Shown here: positions 7,578 through 16,186 of the stretch, piece after piece
Numbering within the stretch: position 1 is the first letter of the stretch
How the letters are laid out: each line of letters begins with the position of its first letter
Origin: Pedobacter kyonggii
Lineage (GTDB): Bacteria > Bacteroidota > Bacteroidia > Sphingobacteriales > Sphingobacteriaceae
Reading direction: 5' to 3'
Assembly: GCF_004310665.1 (NCBI RefSeq)
Contig: NZ_SIXF01000002.1
Span: 248,001-312,000, forward strand
DNA length: 64,000 nucleotides
Notes under the pieces: model-generated
The model's input: the letters and a program-made list of their open reading frames with translations, nothing else
The model's database searches: none
Told to the model about the DNA's origin: nothing
Program-made: the position numbers and the translations under genes

Positions 7578-8411
7578 TACCTGCAGAAGACCTAATGGTT
7601 CGTGATAGACCACTCCCGCTAAAATAAACGCGATTATTGGATTGATGTTCAATATCATTGCCACTTTTGAAGAACTGATCCGGCTAAGGGCGTATAGATT
7701 TAAAAACAAGGGGACGATTGTATAGATGACCGCAATGATCTCTACATAAAAGTAAAATTTAAAATCTGAGGGAATCGGGCCGGAGAATGCGGGGTAAAAA
7801 AATCCTAATAAAACAGCCGATAAAAGTATGTGAAAATTAAGTACCAGAAATTTATCTAATCCGGAATTTTTGTTTTGACTGATAATATAAACAGCATAGC
7901 TAAGGCCAACTATTGTACTAAAAAACATATCGCTTATGCTGGTATATGAAAGCAATAAGCATCCGGAACCGCTTAGCACTACAGAGAACCATTGTAATCG
8001 GTTCAATCGCTCCGACAAAAGGAAAAAGGCCAGTAATGTTGTTAAAATGGGGCAGACTAAATAGGCTACAGAGGTAGCGCGTACACTGACATGGTTCATC
8101 ACATAAATGAAAGAAAACCAATTGACAGTCAAAAAGACGCTGCCGGTAACGTTTAGGCCAATAATTGTCAATCGTTTCTTTTTCGGCAAAGATTTCAGCA
8201 GCCGCAAATTAGCTAAGAGACTTTTCCTTTTAAAAAGCAGTGAAATCATTGACATAACTACAGCGCAGCTAAAAACGCGATAAAAGAGGATATCTAACGG
8301 CGCATAAGCATGTAAAGGCTTTAACACCAGGCTAAAAAATCCCCAAATTGAAAAAGCTACTATCGCAGCTAAATAATGCTTAAAATTTTTCGAAATATTA
8401 TTATTATCCAT
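7506..8411 (-). CDS. EamA/DMT-superfamily transporter
   Basis: 301 residues with about ten hydrophobic helices in two five-helix halves, e.g. YLAAIVAFSIWGFFSLVLKP at the start and FAYALVFAAVIIFNIS at the end, the standard EamA layout. Probable inner-membrane exporter or importer of amino acids or metabolites. Divergent from a MocR-type regulator, a common pairing for exporters of amino acids, so transport of an amino acid or PLP-related compound is a reasonable inference. The 3' end contributes one arm of a 17-bp inverted repeat with the downstream region. Confidence 0.85.
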   Translation of the reverse strand: MDNNNISKNFKHYLAAIVAFSIWGFFSLVLKPLHAYAPLDILFYRVFSCAVVMSMISLLFKRKSLLANLRLLKSLPKKKRLTIIGLNVTGSVFLTVNWFSFIYVMNHVSVRATSVAYLVCPILTTLLAFFLLSERLNRLQWFSVVLSGSGCLLLSYTSISDMFFSTIVGLSYAVYIISQNKNSGLDKFLVLNFHILLSAVLLGFFYPAFSGPIPSDFKFYFYVEIIAVIYTIVPLFLNLYALSRISSSKVAMILNINPIIAFILAGVVYHEPLGLLQVFAYALVFAAVIIFNISKTSRSKT

Positions 8412-8463
8412 ATGCCTGTCTAAACAACTGATTTATTAATCCAAAACTATAGGTTTAATGGAC

Positions 8464-8471
8464 TATCTTTG
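8464..8471 (+). promoter_or_regulatory. Probable -7 box (TATCTTTG) of the MocR regulator gene
   Basis: TATCTTTG fits TAnnTTTG and lies 31 bases upstream of the ATG at 8503. Its position just after the in-frame ATG at 8458 argues that translation starts at 8503. Confidence 0.5.
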
Positions 8472-8502
8472 GCGTCCAGAAACCAAAAACACAGTAGTCC
8501 AC

Positions 8503-9972
8503 ATGCTTCCGTTTGAAACGCTGATTGTAATCGATAAAATGTTATCCCGTCCGGCTTACATGCAGGTTGTTGATGGGGTAATAAAGCTTATTAAAGACGG
8601 CGTAATTCAAAAAGGAGACCAGATGCCAGGAACAAGGTCTATGGCTGGCATGGCAAAGATTCACCGTAAAACGGTTATTGCCGCTTATAGCGAGCTTATT
8701 GCGCAGGGATGGTTGGTTGCTGTGGCTAAACATGGACATTACATAGCCAGGGAATTGCCTAAGGGCGGTATAAAACAATGGGGAGTCCCTGCAAATGGCT
8801 ATGTATCCGGTAGCAAACTGAAAAGTACGTTTCTTAAAATCGAAACGACCAAAGAATTTCATCCACATTCTTTTGCGCTTAATCCAAGCCTCATCATTGA
8901 TGACGGTCATCCGGATTCCAGGCTGGCACCGATGCACCTGCTAAACAGAGAGTACCTGCGGCGTTTAAAACAGCAGCATGTTAGTAAAAAGCCAGCAATT
9001 ACGTTAGCTCCCGGTTCATTAAAACTAAGGGAAACAATGACAAGCTATCTTGCGCAAACAAGAGGCATACAGGCGGATTTACCAAACATACTTATTACAC
9101 ATGGTGCTCAGATGAGCATTTACATAGCTGCCAGCTTACTGCTTCAACGCGGGAGCTACATCATTGTAGGTGAACCCGGATACCATGTAGCTAATTATGT
9201 GTTTGAATACCTTGGCGCAAATATTATCCGCATACCGGCAGATCGTGACGGAATAGATGATGAACTTATCAGAGATGCCTGTGAGAAATATACCATCAGC
9301 GCTTTGTATCTCATCCCACATCATCATTACCCCACTACTGTTACCTTAAGCCCGGAACGACGTTCTTCGATATTGAATATAGCTGAACAATACGATTTTT
9401 CTATTATTGAAGATGACTATGACTATGGATTTCAATATGATTCATCTCCCTATTTGCCATTGGCTAGCATTCATCCTGACAGGGTGATTTATGTTGGTTC
9501 TTTTTCGAAATCGCTTTCTACTTCCATCAGAATCGGGTTTATGGTTGCAGCCTCAGATTTCATTGAGCAGGCCATCTATTTAAGAAAGATAATAGAGTTA
9601 AAAGGAGATAATATCATGGAAGATTCGCTTGCAGCGCTCATAGAAAGTGGAGACCTGGGAAGGCATTTAAAAAAGGTTAATAAGATTTTCGGGCATAGAA
9701 GAGACTATTTATGCGCTTCACTGGATGAAAAATTAAAGGACGTTGTTTCTTTTGCCAAGCCTGAAGGCGGGTTAGCACTTTGGACGATATTCAATAATGA
9801 ATATCCGTTAAAAAACATATCATTGAAAGCTTCGAAAATGGGTTTATTTATTAACGACGGTCAAATATTTGACAATTTCAATGCGAGATATAACGCTCTC
9901 AGGTTTGGTTTTGCTTCCATAAACGAGACAGAGATTGATAACATTACAGGTATAATTGTACGCTGTTTGTGA
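8503..9972 (+). CDS. MocR-type regulator: GntR winged helix fused to class I aminotransferase-like domain
   Basis: 489 residues from ATG 8503 (MLPFETLIVIDKMLSRPAYM). The N-terminal ~75 residues are a GntR HTH (GDQMPGTRSMAGMAKIHRKT V). The rest is a fold type I PLP domain, with TLAPGSLKLRETMTSYLAQT R, the Asp-containing IIEDDYDYGFQYD and the PLP-lysine motif YVGSFSKSLSTSIRIGF. Such PdxR/MocR proteins sense PLP or amino-acid-like ligands and activate or repress neighbours. Divergent from the EamA transporter, its likely target. An ATG at 8458 would add 15 residues but lies upstream of the probable -7 box. Confidence 0.88.
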   Translation: MLPFETLIVIDKMLSRPAYMQVVDGVIKLIKDGVIQKGDQMPGTRSMAGMAKIHRKTVIAAYSELIAQGWLVAVAKHGHYIARELPKGGIKQWGVPANGYVSGSKLKSTFLKIETTKEFHPHSFALNPSLIIDDGHPDSRLAPMHLLNREYLRRLKQQHVSKKPAITLAPGSLKLRETMTSYLAQTRGIQADLPNILITHGAQMSIYIAASLLLQRGSYIIVGEPGYHVANYVFEYLGANIIRIPADRDGIDDELIRDACEKYTISALYLIPHHHYPTTVTLSPERRSSILNIAEQYDFSIIEDDYDYGFQYDSSPYLPLASIHPDRVIYVGSFSKSLSTSIRIGFMVAASDFIEQAIYLRKIIELKGDNIMEDSLAALIESGDLGRHLKKVNKIFGHRRDYLCASLDEKLKDVVSFAKPEGGLALWTIFNNEYPLKNISLKASKMGLFINDGQIFDNFNARYNALRFGFASINETEIDNITGIIVRCL

Positions 9973-10077
9973 TTTCGATGTTGCTTTGTAGCTTGATGTG
10001 ATAGTTTGGATCCTAATCAAATTCGATGATTTAACTCTCTGTGGAAACCGGAAAAAAATTCGAATTCTTGAGTCAAA

Positions 10078-10467
10078 TTAATTTTTATCGTAATGTAGTG
10101 ATTTGATCACTTCTTTACGATTGGATAGTCCAAATTCAATTAGCGTATTCAGGACGGTCCAGATTTCTTGAGCGTGCTTGGTTAAGACATAGTAAGTTAT
10201 GTCTTGTGTGGATGTATATTCAATATTTTTTTGGATAAGCTGATGAGCTTCCAACATGGTAAGCTCAGAACTTAGTACTTTCGGGGAGATGCCTTCAGAT
10301 ACCTCAAAGAAATCTTTAAACCGTAATTTTTCATAATAATGCAGGTTTAAAAGAATACAGAAACGCCATTTTCCACTCAATAAATCTAAGGTGTCTCTCA
10401 ATGCTAAAAATCTTTGTTTTAAGATTTTTTCATTTTCTATACAAGGTTTTATCTTCTTATCCATCAT
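10078..10467 (-). CDS. HxlR-family winged-helix transcriptional regulator
   Basis: About 129 residues. Core HxlR features: LDLLSGKWRFCILLNLHYYE, LRFKDFFEVSEGISPKVLSS ELTMLEAHQLI and a wing ending in YYVLTKHAQEI. Cysteines at KPC and RFC could be redox sensors. The start at ATG 10467 (MMDKKIK) is chosen because AAGGAAAG lies just upstream; an in-frame GTG at 10491 is less likely. Divergent from the NmrA-type gene, which it probably controls. Confidence 0.85.
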   Translation of the reverse strand: MMDKKIKPCIENEKILKQRFLALRDTLDLLSGKWRFCILLNLHYYEKLRFKDFFEVSEGISPKVLSSELTMLEAHQLIQKNIEYTSTQDITYYVLTKHAQEIWTVLNTLIEFGLSNRKEVIKSLHYDKN

Positions 10468-10512
10468 ACTTTCCTTAAGGTTAGTAAACACAAATTTACT
10501 ACATAAGGAAAC

Positions 10513-10520
10513 TAACTTTG
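10513..10520 (+). promoter_or_regulatory. -7 box (TAACTTTG) of the NmrA-type gene
   Basis: TAACTTTG lies 17 bases before the ATG at 10538, in the 70-base gap to the divergent HxlR gene, so regulator binding here would block or activate directly. Confidence 0.6.
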
Positions 10521-10537
10521 CTTAAAACAATGTTAAA

Positions 10538-11425
10538 ATGAAAAAAATATTAGTCACAAGTGCAACCGGAAAGCAAGGCAGTGCCGCAGCATATGAATTG
10601 CTAAAAAACGATTTTGAGGTATTTGCACTTACCAGAAATCCTCAATCTTCAGAAGCCGTCAATCTAAAAAAAGCAGGGGCAACTTTAGTAAAAGGCGATT
10701 TAGAAGGCATTGAAGATTTAAAAGAAATATTTAAAAAAGTCGACGGGCTTTATTTAGTCCTCCCTCCTGTATGGGTTTCCAGCAAAGAATCGGATGAGAA
10801 AGAAGCAGAAATTGGCATACGAACAATCAAATTAGCAGAAGAACAAGGCGTTAAATTTGTCCTTTATTCATCGGTCCTTGGATCAGATAAGCAGCATATA
10901 TTTAGGCCAAAATTTAAGTTTACGATCGAAAAATACTTGTTAAAAAGTGATTTACAAGGGGCAGTAATAAGACCTGCTTCTTTTATGGAAAATCTACTTT
11001 TACCCAGTTTCGGATTAGCAGAAGGCAAGTTTATCAACTCCCTACCTGAAGAAAGGGCAATCTCTTGGGTTACTGCCAATGATATTGGAACCTTTGCGCG
11101 AATAATATTTCAGAATTATAAAGCGTTCAACGGAAAAACGGTTGATTTTGGAGGTAAATTATTTACACCTAAACAAGTTTTAAAACTATTGCAAGAGAAG
11201 TTGGACCAATCAATCGAATTCGAACAAGTGCCGTTAGAAGTACTTTATCAACAAAGTGAAACCTTTGCCAAATTGGTTGAAATGATCGACAAAGAAGGTT
11301 ACGACCCCATCGATTACAAATTTATATCTTCCTGGATGCCAAAGCTGACAGACTTTGAACAGTGGATAGATGAAATAGGAATTAAAAAAATAAAGGAATT
11401 ACGTTCCGTAGACAATCAATCGTAA
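10538..11425 (+). CDS. NmrA-family NAD(P)-binding protein (atypical SDR; quinone-reductase-like)
   Basis: 295 residues. Rossmann start KKILVTSATGKQGSAAAYEL has the TGxxGxxG nucleotide motif. Then come VFALTRNPQSSEAVNLKKAG, VDGLYLVLPPVWVSSKESDE and the conserved IRPASFMEN. NmrA/QOR2-like proteins are either redox sensors or NAD(P)H-dependent reductases of quinones or electrophiles. Divergent from an HxlR regulator, a frequent Bacteroidota pair linked to electrophile response. Substrate not determinable. Confidence 0.82.
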   Translation: MKKILVTSATGKQGSAAAYELLKNDFEVFALTRNPQSSEAVNLKKAGATLVKGDLEGIEDLKEIFKKVDGLYLVLPPVWVSSKESDEKEAEIGIRTIKLAEEQGVKFVLYSSVLGSDKQHIFRPKFKFTIEKYLLKSDLQGAVIRPASFMENLLLPSFGLAEGKFINSLPEERAISWVTANDIGTFARIIFQNYKAFNGKTVDFGGKLFTPKQVLKLLQEKLDQSIEFEQVPLEVLYQQSETFAKLVEMIDKEGYDPIDYKFISSWMPKLTDFEQWIDEIGIKKIKELRSVDNQS

Positions 11426-11528
11426 ATATAATAAGACACAACCCTGATTGACATAGGCGCTATCAGAGAACAGATAGATTGTGTGCATTCAAGAGAAATA
11501 TTGGCTCTCGTTGGAAGGCATCTTCGCT

Positions 11529-11873
11529 TCAGGCATTTAAGATGTTCTTTCTTCCCCATTCCGCCAGCAATTCCATGACATCGTTGAGTGATCTTCCTTT
11601 TTCAGTAAGCGTGTATTCGACTTTGGGGGGAATCTGTGCATAAACCTTTCGTGTAATAATGCCGTCAGCTTCCAATTCTTTCAAATGCCTTGATAACACT
11701 TTTAAGGCGATGCCTGGGATGGTCTTGTGAAGTTCGCCAAAGCGTTTAGGGCCATCTATCAGTATCCATATGATGATAGGTTTCCACTTGCCGCCAACGA
11801 TACTAATCGATGCGGTTATCGGGCAGTCGCAAACGGTGTTTACCTTTTTTTCAACTATTTTTTCTGTTAACAT
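11529..11873 (-). CDS. HxlR-family winged-helix transcriptional regulator
   Basis: 114 residues with two N-terminal cysteines (TVCDCPITASISIVGGKWKP), the recognition region FGELHKTIPGIALKVLSRHL KELEADGII and wing IPPKVEYTLTEKGRSL. The third HxlR gene of this window. Divergent from a short SDR gene, with a striking triple 19-bp direct repeat in the gap that is the probable operator. Confidence 0.88.
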   Translation of the reverse strand: MLTEKIVEKKVNTVCDCPITASISIVGGKWKPIIIWILIDGPKRFGELHKTIPGIALKVLSRHLKELEADGIITRKVYAQIPPKVEYTLTEKGRSLNDVMELLAEWGRKNILNA

Positions 11874-11891
11874 ATTGATTATGAATTAACG

Positions 11892-11948
11892 TGACAAAAG
11901 TGTCACTACTTGACAAATGTGCCATTACTTGACAAAAGTATAATAATG
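11892..11948. promoter_or_regulatory. Three tandem 19-bp repeats, probable HxlR operator
   Basis: TGACAAAAGTGTCACTACT (11892), TGACAAATGTGCCATTACT (11911) and TGACAAAAGTATAATAATG (11930) start exactly 19 bases apart. The first unit holds GACA-aaag-TGTC, a small palindrome, and later units carry decayed versions. The array fills most of the gap between the divergent HxlR and SDR genes. Confidence 0.7.
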
Positions 11949-11972
11949 AATTAAAATTGTAGAAAAAAAGTT

Positions 11973-12569
11973 ATGAAGATTATTATTATCGGTGCCACAG
12001 GCACAATTGGAAAACATGTTACTGCTGCACTGGAGAAGGAACATGAAGTTTTGAAGGCCGGCTCAAAAAGCGGCGATCTGCAGGTAGATATTTCGTCGGT
12101 TGAATCGATCGAAAATTTTTATAAGGCAGCCGGGAAGTTTGATGCCCTGGTTTGTATTAGCGGCGACGGTCACTTCGGTCCTTTAGCCAGCATGAAGGAT
12201 GCTGACTTCCGCACCGGCGTTAACAATAAGTTGATGGGACAAGTCAATCTGGTCTTGATAGGTCAGCACTACGTTAATCCTAAAGGATCCTTTACGCTAA
12301 CCTCCGGTTCACTAGCGGAAGACCCTGTGATATTGGGAGCGAACCTCAGCACGTTAAACGGGGCTATCAATGGCTTTGTAACGGGGGCTGCGATCGAATT
12401 AGAAAATGGTGTAAGAATAAACGCAGTTGCACCTGGTGTGGTGGAAGAATCACCGGCATATTTCCCTTATTTCCCGGGTCAGATCCCGGTTACCATGTAC
12501 CGCGTTACCCAGGCTTATGTTAAAAGTGCACTGGGAGGACAAACTGGGCAGGTTTACAAAGTATTTTAA
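11973..12569 (+). CDS. Short-chain dehydrogenase/reductase (small, atypical active site)
   Basis: 198 residues. Nucleotide-binding start KIIIIGATGTIGKHVTAALE has GxxGxxG; INAVAPGVVEESPAYFPYFP is the usual SDR region after the active site. SFTLTSGSLAE supplies the Ser, but the expected YxxxK is replaced by a segment without Tyr or Lys (NLSTLNGAIN). It is shorter than the usual ~250 residues and matches a subgroup of short SDRs seen beside HxlR regulators. NAD(P)H-dependent reductase is likely, but catalysis is less certain than the fold. Confidence 0.8.
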   Translation: MKIIIIGATGTIGKHVTAALEKEHEVLKAGSKSGDLQVDISSVESIENFYKAAGKFDALVCISGDGHFGPLASMKDADFRTGVNNKLMGQVNLVLIGQHYVNPKGSFTLTSGSLAEDPVILGANLSTLNGAINGFVTGAAIELENGVRINAVAPGVVEESPAYFPYFPGQIPVTMYRVTQAYVKSALGGQTGQVYKVF

Positions 12570-12600
12570 AATAACGGGGCCTACCTAAAATGGAATAAAT

Positions 12601-12911
12601 ATGGATTATGATCAAATAGTTGACGATGTGGTAAAAGCCGCATTCATCGCCTGGAACAGCGGCAGAAAAGAAACACTTATTGAACTCGTGTCAGACGACA
12701 TAATATTCATTCACAACGGGGAAAAGGCTGATATCATCGCATTTTCGGACCAGTTATTTTTCGGCGAAACCAGTGCCAAATTTACAGAAATTCATAAAGC
12801 TGAAAATGCAGGTAAAACCGTATTTGCTACGCTGGAGGAAAAGTGGAAGTGTTGATGCACTTCGAAACATCGAATGGAAAGATCAGCTTTTTGGATGCTG
12901 GTAGACCCTGA
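12601..12911 (+). pseudogene. NTF2/SnoaL-like protein gene, interrupted by a frameshift
   Basis: The frame from ATG 12601 reads VKAAFIAWNSGRKETLIELV SDDIIFIHNGEKADI... VFATLEEKWKC and stops at 12853-12855. The next frame carries on without a break as VLMHFETSNGKISFLDAGRP to a stop at 12909-12911, the expected final strands of an NTF2-like cone fold (~100 residues in total). One base lost near 12850 explains it. Follows the SDR gene by 31 bases and likely belonged to its operon. Either a true pseudogene or a sequencing error. Confidence 0.65.
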
Positions 12912-12940
12912 ATTTGGGGAGTATGATGCTAAAGTAAGGT

Positions 12941-12969
12941 TACCGCCCAGAACTGAAGTCTGGGCGGTA
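12941..12969. terminator. Strong 11-bp hairpin after the SDR/NTF2 unit
   Basis: TACCGCCCAGA (12941-12951) and TCTGGGCGGTA (12959-12969) are perfectly complementary, with a 7-base loop. No T-run follows, so it may be a transcript-stabilising 3' hairpin rather than a classic terminator. Confidence 0.5.
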
Positions 12970-13475
12970 CCGCTTGTTAAGACTAAAAGATCCTTTTCAA
13001 GTCTTGACTTTTGTTATTTATCAAAAGTGTTTACAAAGGGCTTTTAAACTTTGTGTGAATTTGTGACGCATGGTAATTTAGGGTTAAAATGATGGCTTAA
13101 AACCACAGCGAGACTGAAATTATAGTCTTGCTGTTAATTATTTGCTGCCTGAAAATCCAGGGCGCCTAGCGGCACAAAAGTGGCTTTATGGAATGATTCA
13201 AGGGGATATGAATATAATCGTGAAGACAAAAAAAATAGGACCGTACACTTTTGAAAAGAGATTAAATTTTCTGCACCAGCGGAGAATCGTGTTAATTCAT
13301 TTTGACATAATCCTTCAAAACGAAGAATTTTGTGCGGATAGGAGAATGGCATTGCAATAGACACCATTGATGGAGACAACTAGTATGATTTTTCTGACGA
13401 AGCTTTTTCCGACTTCGAAACCCTCTGAAACAATGCCTGTTTTTGCCAAAAAAGTATGATGCTGCCGGATACTCC
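12970..13475. other. Intergenic, no supported gene
   Basis: Short open frames on both strands overlap each other and show no recognisable protein. One further hairpin is visible: ACAGCGAGACT (13105-13115) with AGTCTTGCTGT (13124-13134), one G-U pair. It may be the end of the leftward operon or of the rightward SDR unit. Confidence 0.4.
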
Positions 13476-13652
13476 CTAAGTGATAGACAACGAAACATTC
13501 GCAACATTGCACCATATTCCGGTAACCAGTCTGCGTTTGAAAATGACTGCGTATATATATATCACATTTCCATTATCCCATAAGAACGCTGCAATACGAT
13601 CAAGCAGCTCCTGCGCATTTTTGTCATTTTCTCCAATCAATAGATATTTCAT
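13476..13652 (-). CDS. Hypothetical small protein downstream of the acyltransferase operon
   Basis: 58 residues from ATG 13652 (MKYLLIGENDKNAQELLDRI A...). An upstream start directly abutting the previous stop (13691) is also open. No family recognised. It follows the 32-residue membrane peptide gene in the same direction with no gap beyond the possible alternative start, which is the main reason to list it. Could be a chance frame. Confidence 0.3.
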   Translation of the reverse strand: MKYLLIGENDKNAQELLDRIAAFLWDNGNVIYIYAVIFKRRLVTGIWCNVANVSLSIT

Positions 13653-13691
13653 CAACACATGTATCTTAAGTTTCGTCTTTATATTGTCCAA

Positions 13692-13790
13692 TCAATCCTC
13701 AAAAAGGACTTTAATAAGAGTATATAGGCCTATGCAGCATCCTATTATGATGAAGGCCATTAATACCATCGAGAGCATGTAAACCATCAT
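13692..13790 (-). CDS. Hypothetical 32-residue single-pass membrane peptide
   Basis: MMVYMLSMVLMAFIIIGCCI then GLYTLIKVLFED: one clean transmembrane segment followed by a short charged tail. The start codon lies one base after the acyltransferase stop (13792), so it is probably translationally coupled and in the same operon. No family known to me. The hydrophobic bias and exact spacing support a real gene; too short for most gene callers. Confidence 0.5.
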   Translation of the reverse strand: MMVYMLSMVLMAFIIIGCCIGLYTLIKVLFED

Positions 13791-13791
13791 C

Positions 13792-14667
13792 TTATTTTTT
13801 CCATCGTTTATGTGTCCACAACCATCCGTATGGTTCTTCCCGAATGTTTTCAGCCAACAGATCAACGTACTTTTGGGTGATTTCACCCTCGGTAAAGGCA
13901 CCCGCATCAGCACACACCGGCATACAGGCCAAGTTGTAGCTTCCTTTCGATATTTGGGTGATGTGCAGGTATACAACTGCCGCGCGATCCGCCCGGGCCA
14001 GCTTTTCCATGCCTGAAAAAACATAAGTGTCCTGATGTAATAAGGTAAACCTGTATTTCTCCTCCTTTGTTGCTGGACATTGGTCAGCGAGAAAAAGATA
14101 TAAGGCAGGAGGTGATTTCTTAGCCAGTACATGGCGTACAACTGCGCTATCTGGTATTAACTCCATGCCAAAACGAGATCGAACCCTAACCATCAGCTTG
14201 TTCATCGCCGCTGAACGAAGCGGTTTGTAAATCGCGTATACCTTATGCGGAATCTTGTATGGCATAAAATTCAGCATTTCCCAGTTTCCACAATGCCCCA
14301 GGCAGGCAATAACATCCCTTCCGGATTTTATATAGTAGTCTACCAGTTCCAGATTCTTAAAGGTTATTTTTTTATCAAGGAGCTCCGCTGGAGCGGATAC
14401 ACTTTTTATGATTTCGGCAAAATAGGCTGTAAAGCAGGAATAGAACTTTTTTACAATGGCCTGGACTTCGCCATACCTCTTCTCTGGAAAGGAACGTGCA
14501 ATATTCTGAATGACGACTTCCTTTCTGTATCCAATAAGGTAATAAGCCGCGAAAAAGGTAAGTGAAGCCATCGCATGCAGAAATGACATAGGCAACAGGC
14601 TTAGGGCATATACAGTCACATAGGCGGCTTTGTATACCAAAGTCTGTATAGTCTGCTTCAGCTTCAT
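13792..14667 (-). CDS. LpxL/HtrB-family lipid acyltransferase
   Basis: 291 residues. An N-terminal membrane helix (KAAYVTVYALSLLPMSFLHA) precedes the catalytic domain with the HX4(D/E) motif as HCGNWE (His125, Glu130), VYAIYKPLRSAAMNKLMVRV R, and ALYLFLADQCPATKEEKYRF where the family usually has DQ. Known members transfer secondary acyl chains to lipid A from acyl-ACP at the inner membrane; in Bacteroidota related enzymes also make ornithine- or aminolipids, so the acceptor is not certain. Preceded by 3 bases by a beta-barrel protein gene (operon). Confidence 0.85.
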   Translation of the reverse strand: MKLKQTIQTLVYKAAYVTVYALSLLPMSFLHAMASLTFFAAYYLIGYRKEVVIQNIARSFPEKRYGEVQAIVKKFYSCFTAYFAEIIKSVSAPAELLDKKITFKNLELVDYYIKSGRDVIACLGHCGNWEMLNFMPYKIPHKVYAIYKPLRSAAMNKLMVRVRSRFGMELIPDSAVVRHVLAKKSPPALYLFLADQCPATKEEKYRFTLLHQDTYVFSGMEKLARADRAAVVYLHITQISKGSYNLACMPVCADAGAFTEGEITQKYVDLLAENIREEPYGWLWTHKRWKK

Positions 14668-14670
14668 GAC

Positions 14671-15588
14671 TTAAAACTTCATCTTTAGACCAACTGATGC
14701 GTATGGCGAGACAGAAAAATGATAGTCATTGTCTCCTGCAAACACCCCTTTTAGCGTCCTGTCACTGTACGCTGCAGGGCGGTACAGGTTCAGTCCTGCC
14801 ATTCCAGTCAGAGACATCCCGGTACGAAGCTTTACTTCGGGACGGAATCCCGTTACGATATACTGGTGGGAAAATATGACATCCTTACCTTCCTTTTTGA
14901 GTAAAGCAACCTGTCCATTCATTTCAAGGGCGTACGATAGTTTGAAGCGCTCATTAAAATCATATCCCGCGGAGACATCCAGTCCTTCAATGAGCTCAAC
15001 ATTGATGTCGAATTTCCCTTCCGACTTCCACTTCACATAAACAGCGGGAAATACCATGGGATAGCCCAAAGAGCTATTTATGGCCAGTCCTCCTCCAATG
15101 GAAAGATTCGGCTTAAGGTGGCGGATAAAAACCACACTTCCGCTTGCCAGTACATTTTTGAAACTGATTTTGGAAAAATCGGTGGAGGGCGTAAATACGC
15201 CTATCCCCAAACTTGCGCGCACCGACCATCTTTCATTCAAAGGACGCAAATGGTAAACACCCAGCTGCAGATTCATGATTTCGGACACCATATCCTCAGC
15301 GAAATGTTGGTTTTTTAACGAAACGTATGCTCCGCCAAAACCGATTCCCCAGGCAGTCGGGCGATTGTTCTCATTTAATTTCATCGATAACGGCATACTG
15401 AACCCAGCCTGGTACACCATGGCGGAGCCTTTTGCATCACCGATTTTTTCCCTTGGCTTCTCGCCCGGAGGCAGGTAATAGTAGCCCGAGTTTCCAAGGT
15501 ACTCTGTTCTGAGTGATACTTCCTGTGCTCGGCCTTCCATATATACCGATGTCACTAACGCTATTAAGATTAATGATTGTAACTTCAT
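14671..15588 (-). CDS. Outer-membrane beta-barrel protein (possibly DUF6268-like)
   Basis: 305 residues with a signal peptide (KLQSLILIALVTSVYMEGRA Q) and alternating amphipathic strands to a C-terminal aromatic residue (ASVGLKMKF), as needed for BAM insertion. Strands such as WGIGFGGAYVSLK and SVSPYASVGLKMKF indicate a small barrel of ~12-14 strands. No ligand signature. First gene of the operon with the acyltransferase, suggesting a joint envelope function. Confidence 0.7.
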   Translation of the reverse strand: MKLQSLILIALVTSVYMEGRAQEVSLRTEYLGNSGYYYLPPGEKPREKIGDAKGSAMVYQAGFSMPLSMKLNENNRPTAWGIGFGGAYVSLKNQHFAEDMVSEIMNLQLGVYHLRPLNERWSVRASLGIGVFTPSTDFSKISFKNVLASGSVVFIRHLKPNLSIGGGLAINSSLGYPMVFPAVYVKWKSEGKFDINVELIEGLDVSAGYDFNERFKLSYALEMNGQVALLKKEGKDVIFSHQYIVTGFRPEVKLRTGMSLTGMAGLNLYRPAAYSDRTLKGVFAGDNDYHFSVSPYASVGLKMKF

Positions 15589-15775
15589 GTGATTATAAAT
15601 TTGTATTTGCGATTATTCACTTATCTCAGACAAAAGAATAGTTTATGGCTAGGAATAGAAAGGAACATCTTGTGAACTTCATTATAGAAGGCATGAAATG
15701 TAGCCTGGAAGAGTTCAAATAAATCCGCGGGCCGTTCCGATTCCAAAGTTGTGCACCGATTTGCGGCGTGGTTTA

Positions 15776-16072
15776 TCAATTTCTATGTTGCCTGTAATAA
15801 CCTGGGCGATCCTTACTCCATTCATTTAGCCTGTCATCGACAAAGACAAGCCGGTATATACCATGGTTCGGGCTTTTATATCCCAAGGTAGAGGTTCGCT
15901 CTTTGGAAGAAATCACTTCGTAATCATTCCCCAATATCGAAATCACTTTTTTCTTGGACATACCGATACTGATTTTCTTTATACCATTGTCCATGTCTGT
16001 CAGGCTTTTGCTTGCAGAACATGCGACCATGACACAGGTCAGGATTGCTAAAAAAAATTTTCTCATATTCAT
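15776..16072 (-). CDS. Small BamE/SmpA-like lipoprotein
   Basis: 98 residues. A lipoprotein signal peptide ends in the lipobox VACS (Cys18 or so). The mature part has ISIGMSKKKVISILGNDYEV, the GMxxxxVxxxLG pattern of the BamE/SmpA/OmlA fold, then YRLVFVDDRLNEW. BamE itself assists outer-membrane protein assembly; small Bacteroidota proteins with this fold are mostly uncharacterised. Isolated gene between two barrel genes on the same strand. Confidence 0.7.
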   Translation of the reverse strand: MNMRKFFLAILTCVMVACSASKSLTDMDNGIKKISIGMSKKKVISILGNDYEVISSKERTSTLGYKSPNHGIYRLVFVDDRLNEWSKDRPGYYRQHRN

Positions 16073-16186
16073 ATTTTTTAAACTTTGTGGTAGAAAACAT
16101 CAGCAAACTAAAACGTACCGAAATTCGGATAACCATTCTTTGTAGGATGAACTCCGGTACATTAGCTTTTTTTGGTCTCGTGATGT

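Noticed and set aside
11892-11948. CRISPR-like array
   Set aside because: Units are contiguous 19-base repeats without spacers and sit in a regulator promoter gap; an operator array fits better.
13134-13515. Several overlapping short frames on both strands
   Set aside because: Mutually exclusive, without recognisable sequence or start signals.
13692-14141. 149-codon minus-strand frame as one protein
   Set aside because: It is out of frame with, and mostly overlaps, the acyltransferase gene; only its last 32 codons form a plausible separate peptide.
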